A stretch of 64,000 bases of DNA from Ephemerocybe angulata (Eukaryota > Basidiomycota > Agaricomycetes > Agaricales > Psathyrellaceae). The notes beneath the pieces were generated by a model that worked only from the letters and a program-made list of their open reading frames with translations, did not search any database and was not told where the DNA came from. The stretch is taken from the NCBI GenBank assembly GCA_013368325.1, contig JAACJK010000233.1, positions 62,001 to 126,000 on the forward strand, given 5' to 3'. This document shows, one piece after another, positions 23,072 to 33,998 of this stretch. The position numbers and the translations under genes were made by a program. Position 1 is the first letter of the stretch. Every line of letters begins with the position of its first letter.

Positions 23072-24279
23072 ATGTCCCTCAGCACACGCACGATGTCTGA
23101 TGCACTCTATGTTCGCAGAATTCGTGGCTTTGTCGACCAGCCATTTTGCGAATGGTGCGAGTTCTACCACAGTAAGGCCTATCACACTGTCGGTACTGCA
23201 TAGACTAACCCAATCCAACACGTTCAGAGCCTTGCCCCGCCTACGACGTTGATCATTATATCTGGGACGAGATATTGAGATATCTAGGCATGGCAGATCT
23301 GGCCAGTTTGCAACTAGCGAGTGCTCACTTTGGCCTCATCGTGGCTGAAAAGACATCTCGCGACTGCGAGAGCCTCCTATCGGCATTTGGCCTCAGCGAC
23401 GGTGCGGTGACTGTTGATGAGGAGTTCGATGCGTCGGGGCTCGGAATCATGGCTTCCCTCGAGTACCACGGGTCAATCATTGTCGGTATGGCACCTCTAC
23501 GTATCCTCTACCCTCAACTGCCCATGCCGAAGCGTCTCGATATTTTCTGCTCTTGGGGAAATCGCGAAATGGCCTATGTCTTGGAAGCCCGCGGGTATCG
23601 ACGAAAGGCGGTGATCACCCACAAATTCGCAATTGCAGATTCGATGGGGTATCGCTACTTTGGAGAAAATGTCCAAGATGTGATTCTGATGGAAAAGGAT
23701 GTTCAAGATGCGGGGGTTAAGGAGGTCTTGCTTGTTGGGTGCAAGGATCGTGTATCGCCAGTCTCTCTCCTCACTGAGAGCCCATGTACGCTCCTGATGA
23801 ACTTCATCACTGGTGATGGCTTTTATAGCCTGTATCCTCGACTCACCGCCGACGCTGTTGGACTTTTCAATGTTCCATACCACGAACCAACCTTCCTTGT
23901 TCCCCCTATCCCTATCGTCGAGGCTCTACGCGCCGCTGGCTTCAGAGTCTGCAAGAGCGTGGAAGAAGTGTATCCAAACCACCGATGCACCTCGTGGAGC
24001 AGCTGCCCTCTCGCAATTCGCTCTTTTCCGAGTCCGGCGGATTTTGCGATCGAATTCAACCTTGTAGGTGGAAACAGGAGAGCCGAGGCGACGACAATTG
24101 GTGGGGTTTTCTGGAGGTTGAAGTGTGGTTGGAGCTGTGGAGGTCTACGCACCCGATACTACTCAGGATTCCACTCTGGTACTTGGACAGGAGCCATTGT
24201 TCAAGGTAGGTACTCGTATTCTCGTATACCGATACACCATGCTAACGACTGCGAAGGCCTTAGCCATGGAATTTCTTAG
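23072..24279 (+). CDS. F-box-like cargo gene inside the KDZ element
   Basis: ATG at 23072 with one clear intron (23172-23227, GTAAGG...TTCAG) that restores HKPCPAYDVDHYIWDEILRY. Residues about 40-75 read IWDEILRYLGMADLASLQLA...HFGLIVAEK, an F-box-like helix set. The rest (about 330 aa) has no domain I can name. It includes a Cys-containing FCEWCEFYHKPCP motif at the N-terminus. A second small intron near 24207-24256, a multiple of three, may be present before the stop. It lies next to the right array, transcribed toward it, and is not expected in a minimal transposon. Captured host cargo or an element-specific regulator are the two readings. Confidence 0.65.
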
Positions 24280-25096
24280 CCATGTAATTTAATCACATGC
24301 AACATTGTTTCTCTGTGCTGCCTTACATGTTACCTTATATGTTCTTTTCAAAATCAATTGATCATGCGAGAGTACACACCTGCAAGTTCTAGTGGGAAAA
24401 TTGCATGATGGTCAGGGGCGGGATGTTCGAGACCGACTGGAGGTAAGGGAAGGCCAAGCAACCTTCCATTACTAACCTTGGTTTATGCTGGAAGGTGCGC
24501 TGACCCTCCATCAGCATACCTGCATAACGACACACTGCCACCCAGAATTACCACTGTCCCTCAACCGCCGGGAGGCGAAGCGACCTGCCATCACTTACCT
24601 GGGTTTATACTGGAAGGTGCATCCACCCTCCATCAGCACACCGGCATCCACTATCCCTCAACCGCCAGCGTAATTAATGGAAGGCGTACCGAGCCCCCAT
24701 CGCTTGCCTTGGTGGTTCCATGGCTGCTCCTGTAGTGGCAGATGGATCATGGATGGTTCTTGTGGACTATAGCGCCAGAGGAGCGTACTGTATTAATATA
24801 AAGTGTCAAATACTTAAATTGACTTAGTGAAGTCGGGCAGCAACAGAAATCACACCCAATCACCCGAGCACAGCGACTAACCGATCCCAGGCGCGAAACC
24901 GTAAGTACCCATGTTTCACGCCGGTGCTGGCACCTTCCATCAGTGCATGAGGTACTTGGTGGAAGGTGGAGCGAGCCTCCATCACGACCCCGGCAGTGTG
25001 TGCGCACCCACCATCAATGCGACCCCCGCCTGTGCGCAATGGCGGGATAGCACATTTAATAAGTGGAAGGCGGAGGGAGCCTCCATCACTCACCTT

Positions 25097-25556
25097 GTTA
25101 TTCACTGGAGGGTGAGTCCGACTTCCATCATTATACGAGGGACCTGATGGAAGGCGGCCCTTGCGCACGGTCCAGGCCCTGTCAGCCCCGCTCGCGTCTA
25201 TCGCTCACCTAAGCGCCCGTTCCCCAGAACTTGTTTCTGAGCACCTCTCGTCGACGTATAAAATCAGATAAATTCACCTAAATTCTTAGAAATATAAATA
25301 ACCCCTGAACCCACCTTCGCGAGAACCTGAGACCCCCTCGTTACGCGAAACCGCCCGTTTTCGGCCAGCTGAATCCCGGCGGATTCCTCTAAGTCGATTC
25401 TGGGTCTCCCCTAGGTCGCAATAAACCAGATAAAATCTTGAGAATTCTTATAAATATTGAGAACCCTAGAAAGGTTATTCACTGGAGGGTGAGTCCGACT
25501 TCCATCATTATACCAGGGACCTGATGGAAGGCGGCCCTTGCGCACGGTCCAGGCCC
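25097..25556. repeat. 83-nt direct duplication flanking a 294-nt insert
   Basis: 25097-25179 and 25474-25556 are 83-nt copies with a single difference (C/G), both matching the one copy in the left array. The sequence between them (25180-25473) is unlike the array. It is AT-rich in parts and contains two diverged copies of a TATAAAATCAGATAAATTC / AATAAACCAGATAAAATC block. Confidence 0.85.
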
Positions 25557-25557
25557 G

Positions 25558-25632
25558 GAATTTCCTTTTTCAGCGTTAGGGTTCGAGGACTTTCCAAAAG
25601 TCCTCGAACCCTAACGCTGAAAAAGGAAATTC
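25558..25632. repeat. 75-nt near-perfect hairpin in the right array
   Basis: This is the inverted copy of the palindrome at 11816-11890. Its arms are slightly more perfect here (GCGTTAGGG on both arms), with centre ACTTTCCAAAAGT. Confidence 0.9.
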
Positions 25633-28050
25633 TGAAGGTGGTCAGTGCGTGATCAGATGACGCCGGCTACTTAGATGCTGGAAGGTGAACTCGCCCAATC
25701 CCGTCCATCCCCCACTGATTGAGGGTGGATTCGCCTTCCATATCACACTCAGATAGACAGGTGGAAAGCGGGACCAACCTGGCAAGGCGCCCGTGTACTC
25801 ACGCATAGACGCCGGAAGGTGAGCTCACACATCATCGCGTGTATCTGCCACTGATGGAAGGCGGATTCGCCTTCCACATAGCACCCAGATACATCCAGCG
25901 AGCTGGCATCACTCACCTCATTATTCACGAGAAGGCGGGTACGCCTGCAATCAACAACGCCGTGAAACCCGCATCATGCGGAGGGCGGCACTTGTTCATG
26001 CATGAGATCCCAGAAGGTCAGTCCAACTTCGGTTTCAAATGCATGTAAGTGTCCGCAGGCCTGGCGACATTACATCACGCAGGTCGATAAGTCTGGGAAG
26101 GTGAGTCCGCCTGCAGCCCAAATCGAGGTAAAAATAGCGGTGTACCAACATTGATCACTCACCTCAACGCGCCCATGAAGGTGCTACCACCTTCCGCCAA
26201 TAGGCCAGGTATGTGATGGAAGGCGGAGCGAGCCCCCATCACTCGCCTCAATATTTACTGGAAGGTCAGTCCGACTTCCATCATTAAACTAGGTACGTGA
26301 TGGAAGGCGGAGTGACCCTCCGTCGCTCACCTCGTTATCCACTGGAAGGTGTACTCACCTTCCATCAACGGTGTAAGGTATTTCACACTGTGATCGGTGC
26401 CCGCGGTTATTCACGCATGAGAAACCGGAAGGTCAGTCCGACTTCGATTCCAAATCCCGGTCAGGGATCGCAGGCGTAGCGACATTCCATCGCCCAACTC
26501 AAAGCATCCTGGAAGGTGAGTCCGACTGCCGTCCAAATCAGGGTAAGAAATAGCAGGTCTGGTGTCAGCTATCACTAACTTTAACGCGCGCCGGAAGGTG
26601 CTACCACCTTCCACCAATATACCAGGTATGTGATGGAAGGCGGGGCGAGCCCCCATCAGTGGCCTCAATTTTCACTGGAAGGTCATTCCGGCTGCCATCA
26701 ATCAACCAGGTACGCGATGGAAGCCGGAGCGAGCCTCCATCACTCACGTCGTCATCCACTGGAGGGTGAGCATGTGCGTCACACTACGCACAGGGCCAAG
26801 AATTATTCAGGCTTGAGGACCAGAAGCTCAGGCCGACCTATTCCAAAATCAGGAAGGTGATCGCAGGCGTAGCGACATTCCATCGCCAAACTCAAATCAT
26901 CCTGGAAGGTGAGTCCAACTGCAGCCCAAATCGAGGTAAGGAATAGCGGGTGTAGCGACATTTATTACTCACCTCAACGCGCCCGTGAAGGTGCTACCAC
27001 CTTCCGCCAATAGGCCAGGTATGTGATGGAAGGCGGAGCGAGCCCCCATCACTCGCCTCAATATTTACTGGAAGGTCAGTCCGACTTCCATCATTAAACT
27101 AGGTACGTGATGGAAGGCGGAGTGACCCTCCGTCGCTCACCTCGTTATCCACTTGAAGGTGTATTCACCTTCCATCAACTCTGTAAGGTATTTCACACTG
27201 CGCTCGGTGCCCGGGGTTATTCACACATGAGAAACTGGAAGGTCAGTCCGACTTCGATTCCAAATCCTGGTAAGTGATCGCAGGCGTACCGACATTCCAC
27301 CGCTCAACTCAAATCATCCCTGGAAGGTGAGTCAGCCTACAGCCCAAATCGAGGTATGGGGTAGAGCATCGGCCACTCACCTCAACGCGCGCCGGAAGGT
27401 GCTGTCACCTTCCATTAATACCTCATGTATTACTTGGAAGGTGGAGCGAGCCTCCATCACCCACCTCGCTATCCACCGGAAGGCGGGTACACTGGCCATC
27501 AAGGGCGGGCTTTATTCGCGCATCAGAGCCCGGAAGGTCTCACCGCCTCCCATCAGTTACCCCGTATCTCGACGGAAGGTGTGGCGACCCTCCACCAATT
27601 ATCAACGGGGCGCCCACCCACTGCCGTCAGCCCCACCACCAGCATAATCACACCGTGATGGAAGGCCTGGCCGACAGCCATTTCCCCAGCAGCGATGGTG
27701 ATGGTGGGCTGTGAGACCCTCCATCATCTGAACAGGTAGGCGCGCCAGCCTTCGAGCGCTAACCACCAGTCGCCCATTGCCCTGGAACCATGTCAAAGCA
27801 CCCATCCCAAGCCAGGGCAATTCTACCAGGCGAGAAAATCGTCCCTCCATTTCCTCGGAAGGTCCTCAGGCCTTCCATCACCCGAGCATATCATTAGTTT
27901 ACAGTCATAGGGATCTATTCAATCATCTGTGCCATCCACTACACTCTATTAGATACTCGCTATATTGGCGACACGTGCATAGCACGCTATTACGCACCGC
28001 GGCGTAACTCACTTGAGTGGCATGTCTAGCTCACTTGGTGGTGCATGACA

Positions 28051-29790
28051 TATGACGGTTGCCCCAAAACTTGGGAACACTTCATTTCCAAAGCGTGATC
28101 TGATTGACGCTGGTAAGATTATTTGGCGGTTATTATAAGCCTTCCCCAAAAACATCTCCTGCCTTTATGCTGGTCGTCTCCTAGATATTTACTCATAATG
28201 CTCTCTCGACTTTGTTGGGGAATAACAGGGGCCTATCTACAGAAATCATCGGATGTGATCGGAGGTTCAAAACACATTTTATTGAGAATAGGAACATGAA
28301 AGGTCCTTAGAAAGCCTCGCACGCCTTTGGTCTCGCCGCCATAGTGAAGGCTACACACCTTCAGTGGCGTATGTATAGACCATGTGCGTAGCTGGAAGGA
28401 AGGTGGTGTTGTGAGGAAAGTATTAGGAATTGTGGCCTTTCCGTCCATACTCACCAAAGCTGCTGATAAACAGCGAGCTACACGTCTGATGCAGCTTGTT
28501 AGCTATGGAATGTGTCACCAGCGACTAAGCCACGTACCTTGGGTGTAAAAACAATGAAAAATCTGGTTTCCACTACAAGGGTGCTCGTCAGTGGTGAATG
28601 ACAGGTGCGCACGGCATTGAGTGAGAAACATACGGAGAGCCATTTGAACAATCCGTAGTAATGGACCGTATCGCATCACGAAGAAAAGTATCTTCCCGGC
28701 CATCCACTGATGAGGCCACATTGTGATGACCTGTCCGAAAATCTGTGATGAGGCGGAGGCCATGGTACAAGCGTGCACAGTATATACCTCCTCTATGAGC
28801 GTTGTTGTGAAGTAGTAGACCTAGGTCCATATGCAAGACATTAAGACATGCTTCGAAACATGAGGAATACAACATACATAGAAGAAGTGAAATGCAACTG
28901 AACTTCAAAGGTGAGTGCCCATCCCAGAGATGCGGAGAGATTGAACGACGTACGAGAAATATACTACGTTGGAGCGCGTGTCAGAGTGATATTCCCCAAA
29001 ACCCAGCATTTGAATCCCCCTACGCTTTGTGTTATTAACTCGCAAACCAGTACAGTGAGTCTGGCTAACTCTTCAGAGGGAGCGCTCATCGGGATAGACG
29101 GGGGGAATGCTGAGATCTCGAGCACTGGAGGGGGATGCTCGCAGGGGAGGTAGATTGGCTATTATATAGATCGCCATTCCGGATATTATGATTATCGTCG
29201 TTCAAGGCAAGTGTAATAATCATCATCAGAAGACGACTTCCCGGGCAGTTAAGGAGAAGGCTGTGCCCTTCGATGATTTGGGGGCCAATTCTTGACGTTT
29301 CGAAGTCTTTGTCCCGCCTTCGGGAGTGTCTGTGAAGCGGAGCCGGAGCGCATTTGAGCTGATCCTGTCTAATGCCCAGAGTTGTCCGTGGAATGCTTCT
29401 CCAGTAGTCGAGGCAGTGTTGAATGTGTCTGTAATTACTAATGACCAATTCAAGTCACTTCACTTACGCAGCGAAACACTCAGTGCCGAATGCAATTTGG
29501 ATGCTGTTGAATCGTAGAATAAAAAGCTCCCAGATTTGCCATAGTTCGCACGCTGTTGAAACGGTACATGGATCTCTTTATAACTTCTGCGTTCTTGATT
29601 GATGATCTCCTGAAGAACCACACTTGTGAGGCTTCTGAATAGTAACGATGTTTTGCCTTCTGGTTCAATGTTTCATTAATTCTACGGCAAATGTATGCTT
29701 CCCTAGCACTACCTAAGCTGCACTCCAACGCAATGTCTTTAGATTTTGTGCGCGCAGTCGTTTCGACCTTGGAAGCGCTTGTGTGGTGAG
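28051..29790. other. Region without a supported gene
   Basis: 1.7 kb right of the KDZ element. Short open frames on the minus strand (for example 29226-29453 and 28233-28457) have some protein-like text but no start, splice or family support. I assign nothing here. Confidence 0.4.
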
Positions 29791-30089
29791 CTTAGTCATC
29801 GATTTGGCGGGTGTTTGGCTGCAGCTTCGACCTGATGGTCTGCTCCTGCTCTTCGTCGTCGACGTCTAGACCTGTAACCGATCCCTCTATGAGGGATCGA
29901 CCTCGATAGAGGGACCTGGATTTTTAATATAAATTTTGGCAGGACCGCTTTTCGGAAAGTTCCGTAGACTCAAAAGGCAATGGCATTCGCTCCTTATATA
30001 GACTTGGCAGGGAAATAATTATTTACCAGTGCGTCGCGTCGCGTCGCGTCAATGAATGGGCGCTTTTCTTGCCATCTACCTTCACCACT

Positions 30090-30539
30090 ATGCTCTGGAT
30101 TGACGGAATAACCAATGATGAAGCCCTTAAGATGGTCAGGAATGCCAACATCGACGATTTACGGCACTGGGCGGCAGCATTACCGCCGGAAATAGTTCCC
30201 AAGTTTCACGACGAAATTGGCGAGAACTACGCAGCGGAACCGTTCTGTCTTCGGCTCTGTTTGCTCGTCTGGATAGCCAGCGACTTTATGCAGATCCCAA
30301 AAGCACTTCAGCTGAAGGCTGCACTTGCCTTTCTTAACTTGTTTCGGAAGTTCGTCAACTTCTTGGATTCGGCGTTGGCAGGTGTCTCGAGAATCAGCAG
30401 AAGCATCTGGGTCGTGGTGAGCCCAGCATCCTTCAAAATGTCGACTACGGACTCGACGACACTCAGTTTTGAAGGTTTCTGTGACCGGGTCACACTGGGG
30501 GACCGAGAGGGAGCTTGGCTGGGTGCAGGAGTTGAATGA
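30090..30539 (+). CDS. Hypothetical ORF inside the 1.57-kb element
   Basis: Plus-strand open frame with MLWIDGITNDEALKMVRNAN, then DLRHWAAALPPEIVPKFHDE and EPFCLRLCLLVWIASDFMQI. The first 85 codons look protein-like. The last part is antisense to the minus-strand gene and is less so, and a missed intron is likely. No family is recognised. Confidence 0.3.
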   Translation: MLWIDGITNDEALKMVRNANIDDLRHWAAALPPEIVPKFHDEIGENYAAEPFCLRLCLLVWIASDFMQIPKALQLKAALAFLNLFRKFVNFLDSALAGVSRISRSIWVVVSPASFKMSTTDSTTLSFEGFCDRVTLGDREGAWLGAGVE

Positions 30540-31189
30540 GATATAATATTCATCTTCGCAACTGGAGAAATGAGGGCGTCAGATGTAGAGAACGACGAGT
30601 GCGTGGACATCGCCCCAACGGACTGGCTGCGTTCAAAGGTTGGTGGATTTGGGTCGTAATTGTGGAAAGAAGTATCAGAAGTAGTCTCCGAAAGCAATAG
30701 AGAAGGCAAGCTATTAGAAGACAAGCTCGTCGAGTACCTGGGATCATCATCGAGCATCATGCTACGCCAAAAAGAATCCTTGTAAGCAAGAAAAAACAAA
30801 TGTTTCGAGATAACTACACACCTAATATCATCCAGTACCATCTCGTCTGAACCAAACGAACGTAATCCAGTCCCAGGTGGGTCGGGAGGAGCCATGGCAG
30901 TAGAGTGCGAAGGCAACGTTGACCCGGAGGCATGGCTGTGACTCGATGGCCCGGGCACCCCCACGGACTGCTGCTGTAGTCCTGAAGCATCTAGAATAGA
31001 TGCATGGCGTTCGTAGGGCTTCGGTTTGCTGGGTTTTGCTTGATCTGCCTTTTTGCGGACCCGTTTTGGCCCACTGGGCTTATTGAAATTCCATCGTGCG
31101 ATTTGGACACCTGGTTGGATGGCTGCTGGGTTATTGGTGGGCAGAGCAGGGCCATATTCAAAGGTATAGAAAGGGTCTTCATTTTCCAT
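30308..31189 (-). CDS. Hypothetical Ser/Pro-rich protein inside the 1.57-kb element
   Basis: ATG at 31189 (MENEDPFYTFEYGPALP). The body is Ser/Thr/Pro-rich. A 60-nt in-frame intron (GTGTGTAG...GGCGTAG, about 30763-30822) probably removes the odd ISKHLFFLAYKDSFW segment and links DDI to SMMLDDD. The C-terminus VVESVVDILKDAGLTTTQML followed by LILETP...LTNFRNKLRK resembles the N-terminal helical segment of a large agaricomycete protein family often disrupted by or linked to transposons. The stop at 30308 comes early for that family, so this may be a 3'-truncated capture. Confidence 0.45.
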   Translation of the reverse strand: MENEDPFYTFEYGPALPTNNPAAIQPGVQIARWNFNKPSGPKRVRKKADQAKPSKPKPYERHASILDASGLQQQSVGVPGPSSHSHASGSTLPSHSTAMAPPDPPGTGLRSFGSDEMVLDDIRCVVISKHLFFLAYKDSFWRSMMLDDDPRYSTSLSSNSLPSLLLSETTSDTSFHNYDPNPPTFERSQSVGAMSTHSSFSTSDALISPVAKMNIISHSTPAPSQAPSRSPSVTRSQKPSKLSVVESVVDILKDAGLTTTQMLLLILETPANAESKKLTNFRNKLRKASAAFS

Positions 31190-33129
31190 GAGTTTATATC
31201 AGTAGGATAGGTGATATGGGGTGTAATGGTGGTGGAACGAGGACAAGGGAGGCAGCACTGATGTAGCCCCACAGCAATTCCCGCGCCAAACCCATATATG
31301 GAGCGAATGCCAATGCCTTTTTGGGCGTCGCCGATGCCCGAGAATCGGTCCGGCCAAAAAAAATATTAAAATCACCAGTCCCTCTATCGAGGTTTCGCCT
31401 GCGGCCTCATAGAGCGGCACTGGTCACGAGTCTAGTCGACGTCGACATTGTTCACGCTCAAATCCTTGCAGCCGCCCTTTCTCTCCCTCGATACACCTTC
31501 GATGGGGACTCCATGGGTGCCGATATGAAATGACGACTCCGTCGATGTGTCGTAGCGACCGACTCGCGGTGAGGCCGAGTTTTTAGGCAGAGGAGCTCAA
31601 GGCGCTCGGAGCGGGCGCTTGTCTTCGTATCCTATCTCGGGCCCGTCAGCCTTGTTAGGGAATAGGATTTGGCGCGTCGTACATATGGTGAGTCCGGAGC
31701 ATCTACCCTGTACTCCAGTTACGCTTGATAACCGTCCCTCGAAGACATGGGCTGTATACACAGGCGTCGACAAGTTACAACAACTGGCGTACGTCACACG
31801 GAACTCCTCGAGTATTGCGCTCGAGCGCCCAGTCGACATGGGTACAACAACGGACCATAAGTGGGAGGAATGATGAATCTGTCCGCGTTGGAGTGGGTTC
31901 AGCGTGGGTGGCATTGGGAGGAGGACGGGCGTGTAAGTTCCGATCAGCTGCGCCATGCCCCCGTTGAACCCGCTCACCGATACCCAAAGACATGGGCGTC
32001 ATTCCCTTTCGTCATCGGTGACCGCAACCACTGGGCCCTTTCGTGAAGAGGGCGTAGTACCGTGTCAATGGTACTGGTCGTTCTCGATGGCAACAATCTT
32101 GGCCTCGCTGCCTGAGCGGTGCGATCTCAATCGTCTCCCTCGTCTCCGCTCGATTTCCACCACCAGTTTCACTGCGCCACCCTTCGTTTCAGAACCCGGG
32201 CGGGAAGTCGCGTGCCATTGATCACTGTGGGGTTTGAGGACGTTGGATTCGATAGGGAGGACGTCACCTGTTCTGACGCTGGATGGGGGGACGACGGGCT
32301 GTCGAGGTCGCTGCGCTTCGTGGTGGGGGGAACGACCGAGTGCTCTGTGTGGGAAGGAGGATGGAGATGAGGATTGGGTGAAGGAGGATTGGGATTGGGT
32401 GAACAAGGGGATGTAAGGAGCGGCGGAAGTGGGGCAGAATGAGGAGAACGATCTGGGGAACAGCTCCAGCTCCACCTCCGCCTCGCCCATCGAACTCGAT
32501 CGCATCATTCTTCGTGTCCCCAGCATGCATCCTTGGGCCCCGAAATGTACGCCGATATCGACTGAAGAAGCTCCTCTATGGCGGATCTCCCGAGAACTTG
32601 CTCACCGGCCCCCGAAGACACCGGTGCTCATTGACGAACGACATCGGCGACCGCTACGACTGGCCCTTTGGAGAAATGGAGGAGTGGCATGTCAAGGGTA
32701 CTGGCCTGATTCGACTTCTCCATCGCGTCAGTCTTGGCTTGCTACCTGCGCGATAAGATACTGGGGCGCCATGGTCTGCTCCGTCTCCACCTTACCAGCT
32801 CCACAGGCTCGAACCCCGTTACCACGTTTTATCCATTCGCCTTCGGACGGGTGTGTGCCATGGAACTCCTCAAGCACAGCGGTGCCAGCGCCCCTCGGCA
32901 GATCGCTCTGCTTTCCCAGCGTACCGTGGGCGGGGGTATAGTTGCGAGAGGATGGAGGAGTCGTCCGTTTGCACTGAAAGTCAGTGTGCTGTCTGTGAGA
33001 TGGGGAGGACGGCGGGTGCTCGAGATCTCCGTGCATCCCGAAGCGAGGAAGATCCGAGCCCGCTGGGTGGGGAGGATGATATGGGGTTGCCGTGAATGGG
33101 GATCGGGATCGGGATGAGATTGCGTGGAG

Positions 33130-33998
33130 GAGGGCGAGGAATTACTAACACCAACGCACGTATTGGATCTTATGTCGGCTTGGCGTCTAACCTTGGTCTG
33201 ACCCTCGATCTGGGATATCGGGTCGATCAAGCCCCTCACGCTATCCGAAGATCAGTGGATCGGCGTCATACCGGAGTGGTAGCATAGCAGCGCAACACAT
33301 CTCCTTCACCGCACGCATGTTCGCAGGAGTGTCATTCCAAGCGTCATCGGTCGGAGGACGAGACCCAAGAGCGTGATGAAAGGCAGACTCGGAGTCCGAG
33401 TAACGAGTGCAGCAACCGCAGGAGGGGTCAAACTCTTGCGGGAGCGAGGGAGGTCCTAACATGGTGAGAGCTTCCAGGAAGTGGAAAGTCCCAGGGAGTC
33501 CCGCGGGAGTCTGGGACTCACGTGATCCCGGGGATCAGTCATGCCGGTATAGCCGGCCACCCTGGCGCGGGCGCTTGAGCCCTCGCTACTCGTATGGCGA
33601 TATTGGAGGAACGAAGGCTCCGCACTTCGCGAAAATCTGAGATAATGCCCATTGGTACTACTAGTACATCCTGGCCAAGTTTCACGCATTTTCTATAGGC
33701 CCAACAGTACCGGTGAACAGATTGAGGTAGGGCGTCATGTACTATCACCTCCCCACCTAGCTGCCGTGGTTTAGAGACTTGGTGAGGCTCTAGACCACTG
33801 TATCTGCTATGACCACTTTAGCTACTCGATTCAGAACCTTAGTTGCAGCCCAGATTCTTTCTATGGCTTGGTATAATCTGAAATAGCATCTAAGAGGACA
33901 TACCACGTTCATTTAAGTGTTCTCTATCTCGTTTAGCACTTACAGGACAGAGATATAAGCTGTGAGTGCTAGCTATACAAAGTTTTATTATCCGATTC
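33130..33998. other. Intergenic, no supported gene
   Basis: Contains a palindromic TCCCGCGGGA (about 33499) and low-support minus-strand frames. No feature is assigned. Confidence 0.35.

Larger units (their letters stand above)
10174..28050. mobile_element. 17.9-kb KDZ-class DNA transposon with long inverted terminal arrays
   Basis: The left end (from TGTCATGCAC at 10174) and the right end (GTGCATGACA to 28050) are inverted copies. Both share, going inward, the text CCAAGTGAGCTAGAC, then TGCCACTCAAGTGAG, GCCGCGGTGCGTAA and the same series of GGAAGG-type units. Between the arrays lie a KDZ transposase (12850-15984, minus), accessory ORFs (16141-17237 plus, 18006-18889 minus, 20617-22725 plus) and an F-box-like gene (23072-24279 plus). 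KDZ/Zisupton transposons are known large cut-and-paste elements. No exact target-site duplication is visible (left flank CCGCTGTG, right flank TATGACGG). Boundaries rest on where the inverted similarity ends. Confidence 0.85.
24420..28050 (-). repeat. Right terminal inverted repeat array of the KDZ element
   Basis: This is the inverted counterpart of the left array. Identity to the left array can be followed from about 24925 to 28050. The array is longer than its partner: the hairpin is 1642 nt from the left end but about 2418 nt from the right end. The difference comes from extra copies of a roughly 410-nt higher-order unit (near-identical blocks start at about 26161 and 26985, with a diverged one near 26580). 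A 377-nt insertion/duplication lies on the inner side of the hairpin (25097-25556). Units carry GATGGAAGGCGGAGCGAGCC, CTGGAAGGTCAGTCCGACTT and similar text. No coding signal. Confidence 0.85.
29864..31437. mobile_element. 1.57-kb DNA element with ~110-nt terminal inverted repeats
   Basis: The left terminus (29864-29975) and the inverted right terminus (31325-31437) share GTCTAGAC/GACTAGAC, CTCTATGAG, CCTCGATAGAGGGAC, then TTTTTAATAT and TTTTGGCMGGACCG. The flanks are GTCGTCGAC (29855-29863) and GACGTCGAC (31438-31446), which differ at one of nine positions, as a 9-nt target duplication would. R2 carries the uninterrupted site near 48924-48932 (GCCGTCGAC). No recognisable transposase lies inside, so it is probably non-autonomous. 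Confidence 0.75.
29795..33120 (+). repeat. Interspersed repeat R1 (interrupted by a 1.57-kb element)
   Basis: R1 is similar to R2 at 48.85-51.9 kb. The text GATTTGGCGGGTGTTTGGCTGC at about 29797 parallels GATTTGGCTGATGTTTGGCT at about 48861. After the insertion (29864-31437), TTCACGCTCAAATCC (about 31450) parallels TTCACGCTCAGCTCC (about 48936). The match then continues through a GATGG(G/A)GACT(C/T)CATG block and a GGAACTCCTSGAGTATTGCGCTCGAGC block. The later part is internally duplicated: CATCGG(T/C)GACCGC...CTGGCCCTTT recurs at about 32014 and 32643. No coding frame is credible; the long frames are Arg/Ser/Pro-rich in several phases. Confidence 0.6.

Noticed and set aside
24420..28050. A CRISPR-like appearance of regularly spaced short repeats
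   Set aside because: The units are degenerate, palindromic, variable in spacing and belong to transposon ends in a eukaryotic genome with introns.
10166..28058. An 8-nt target-site duplication for the KDZ element
   Set aside because: The flanks CCGCTGTG and TATGACGG do not match, and shifting the border by a few bases does not help.
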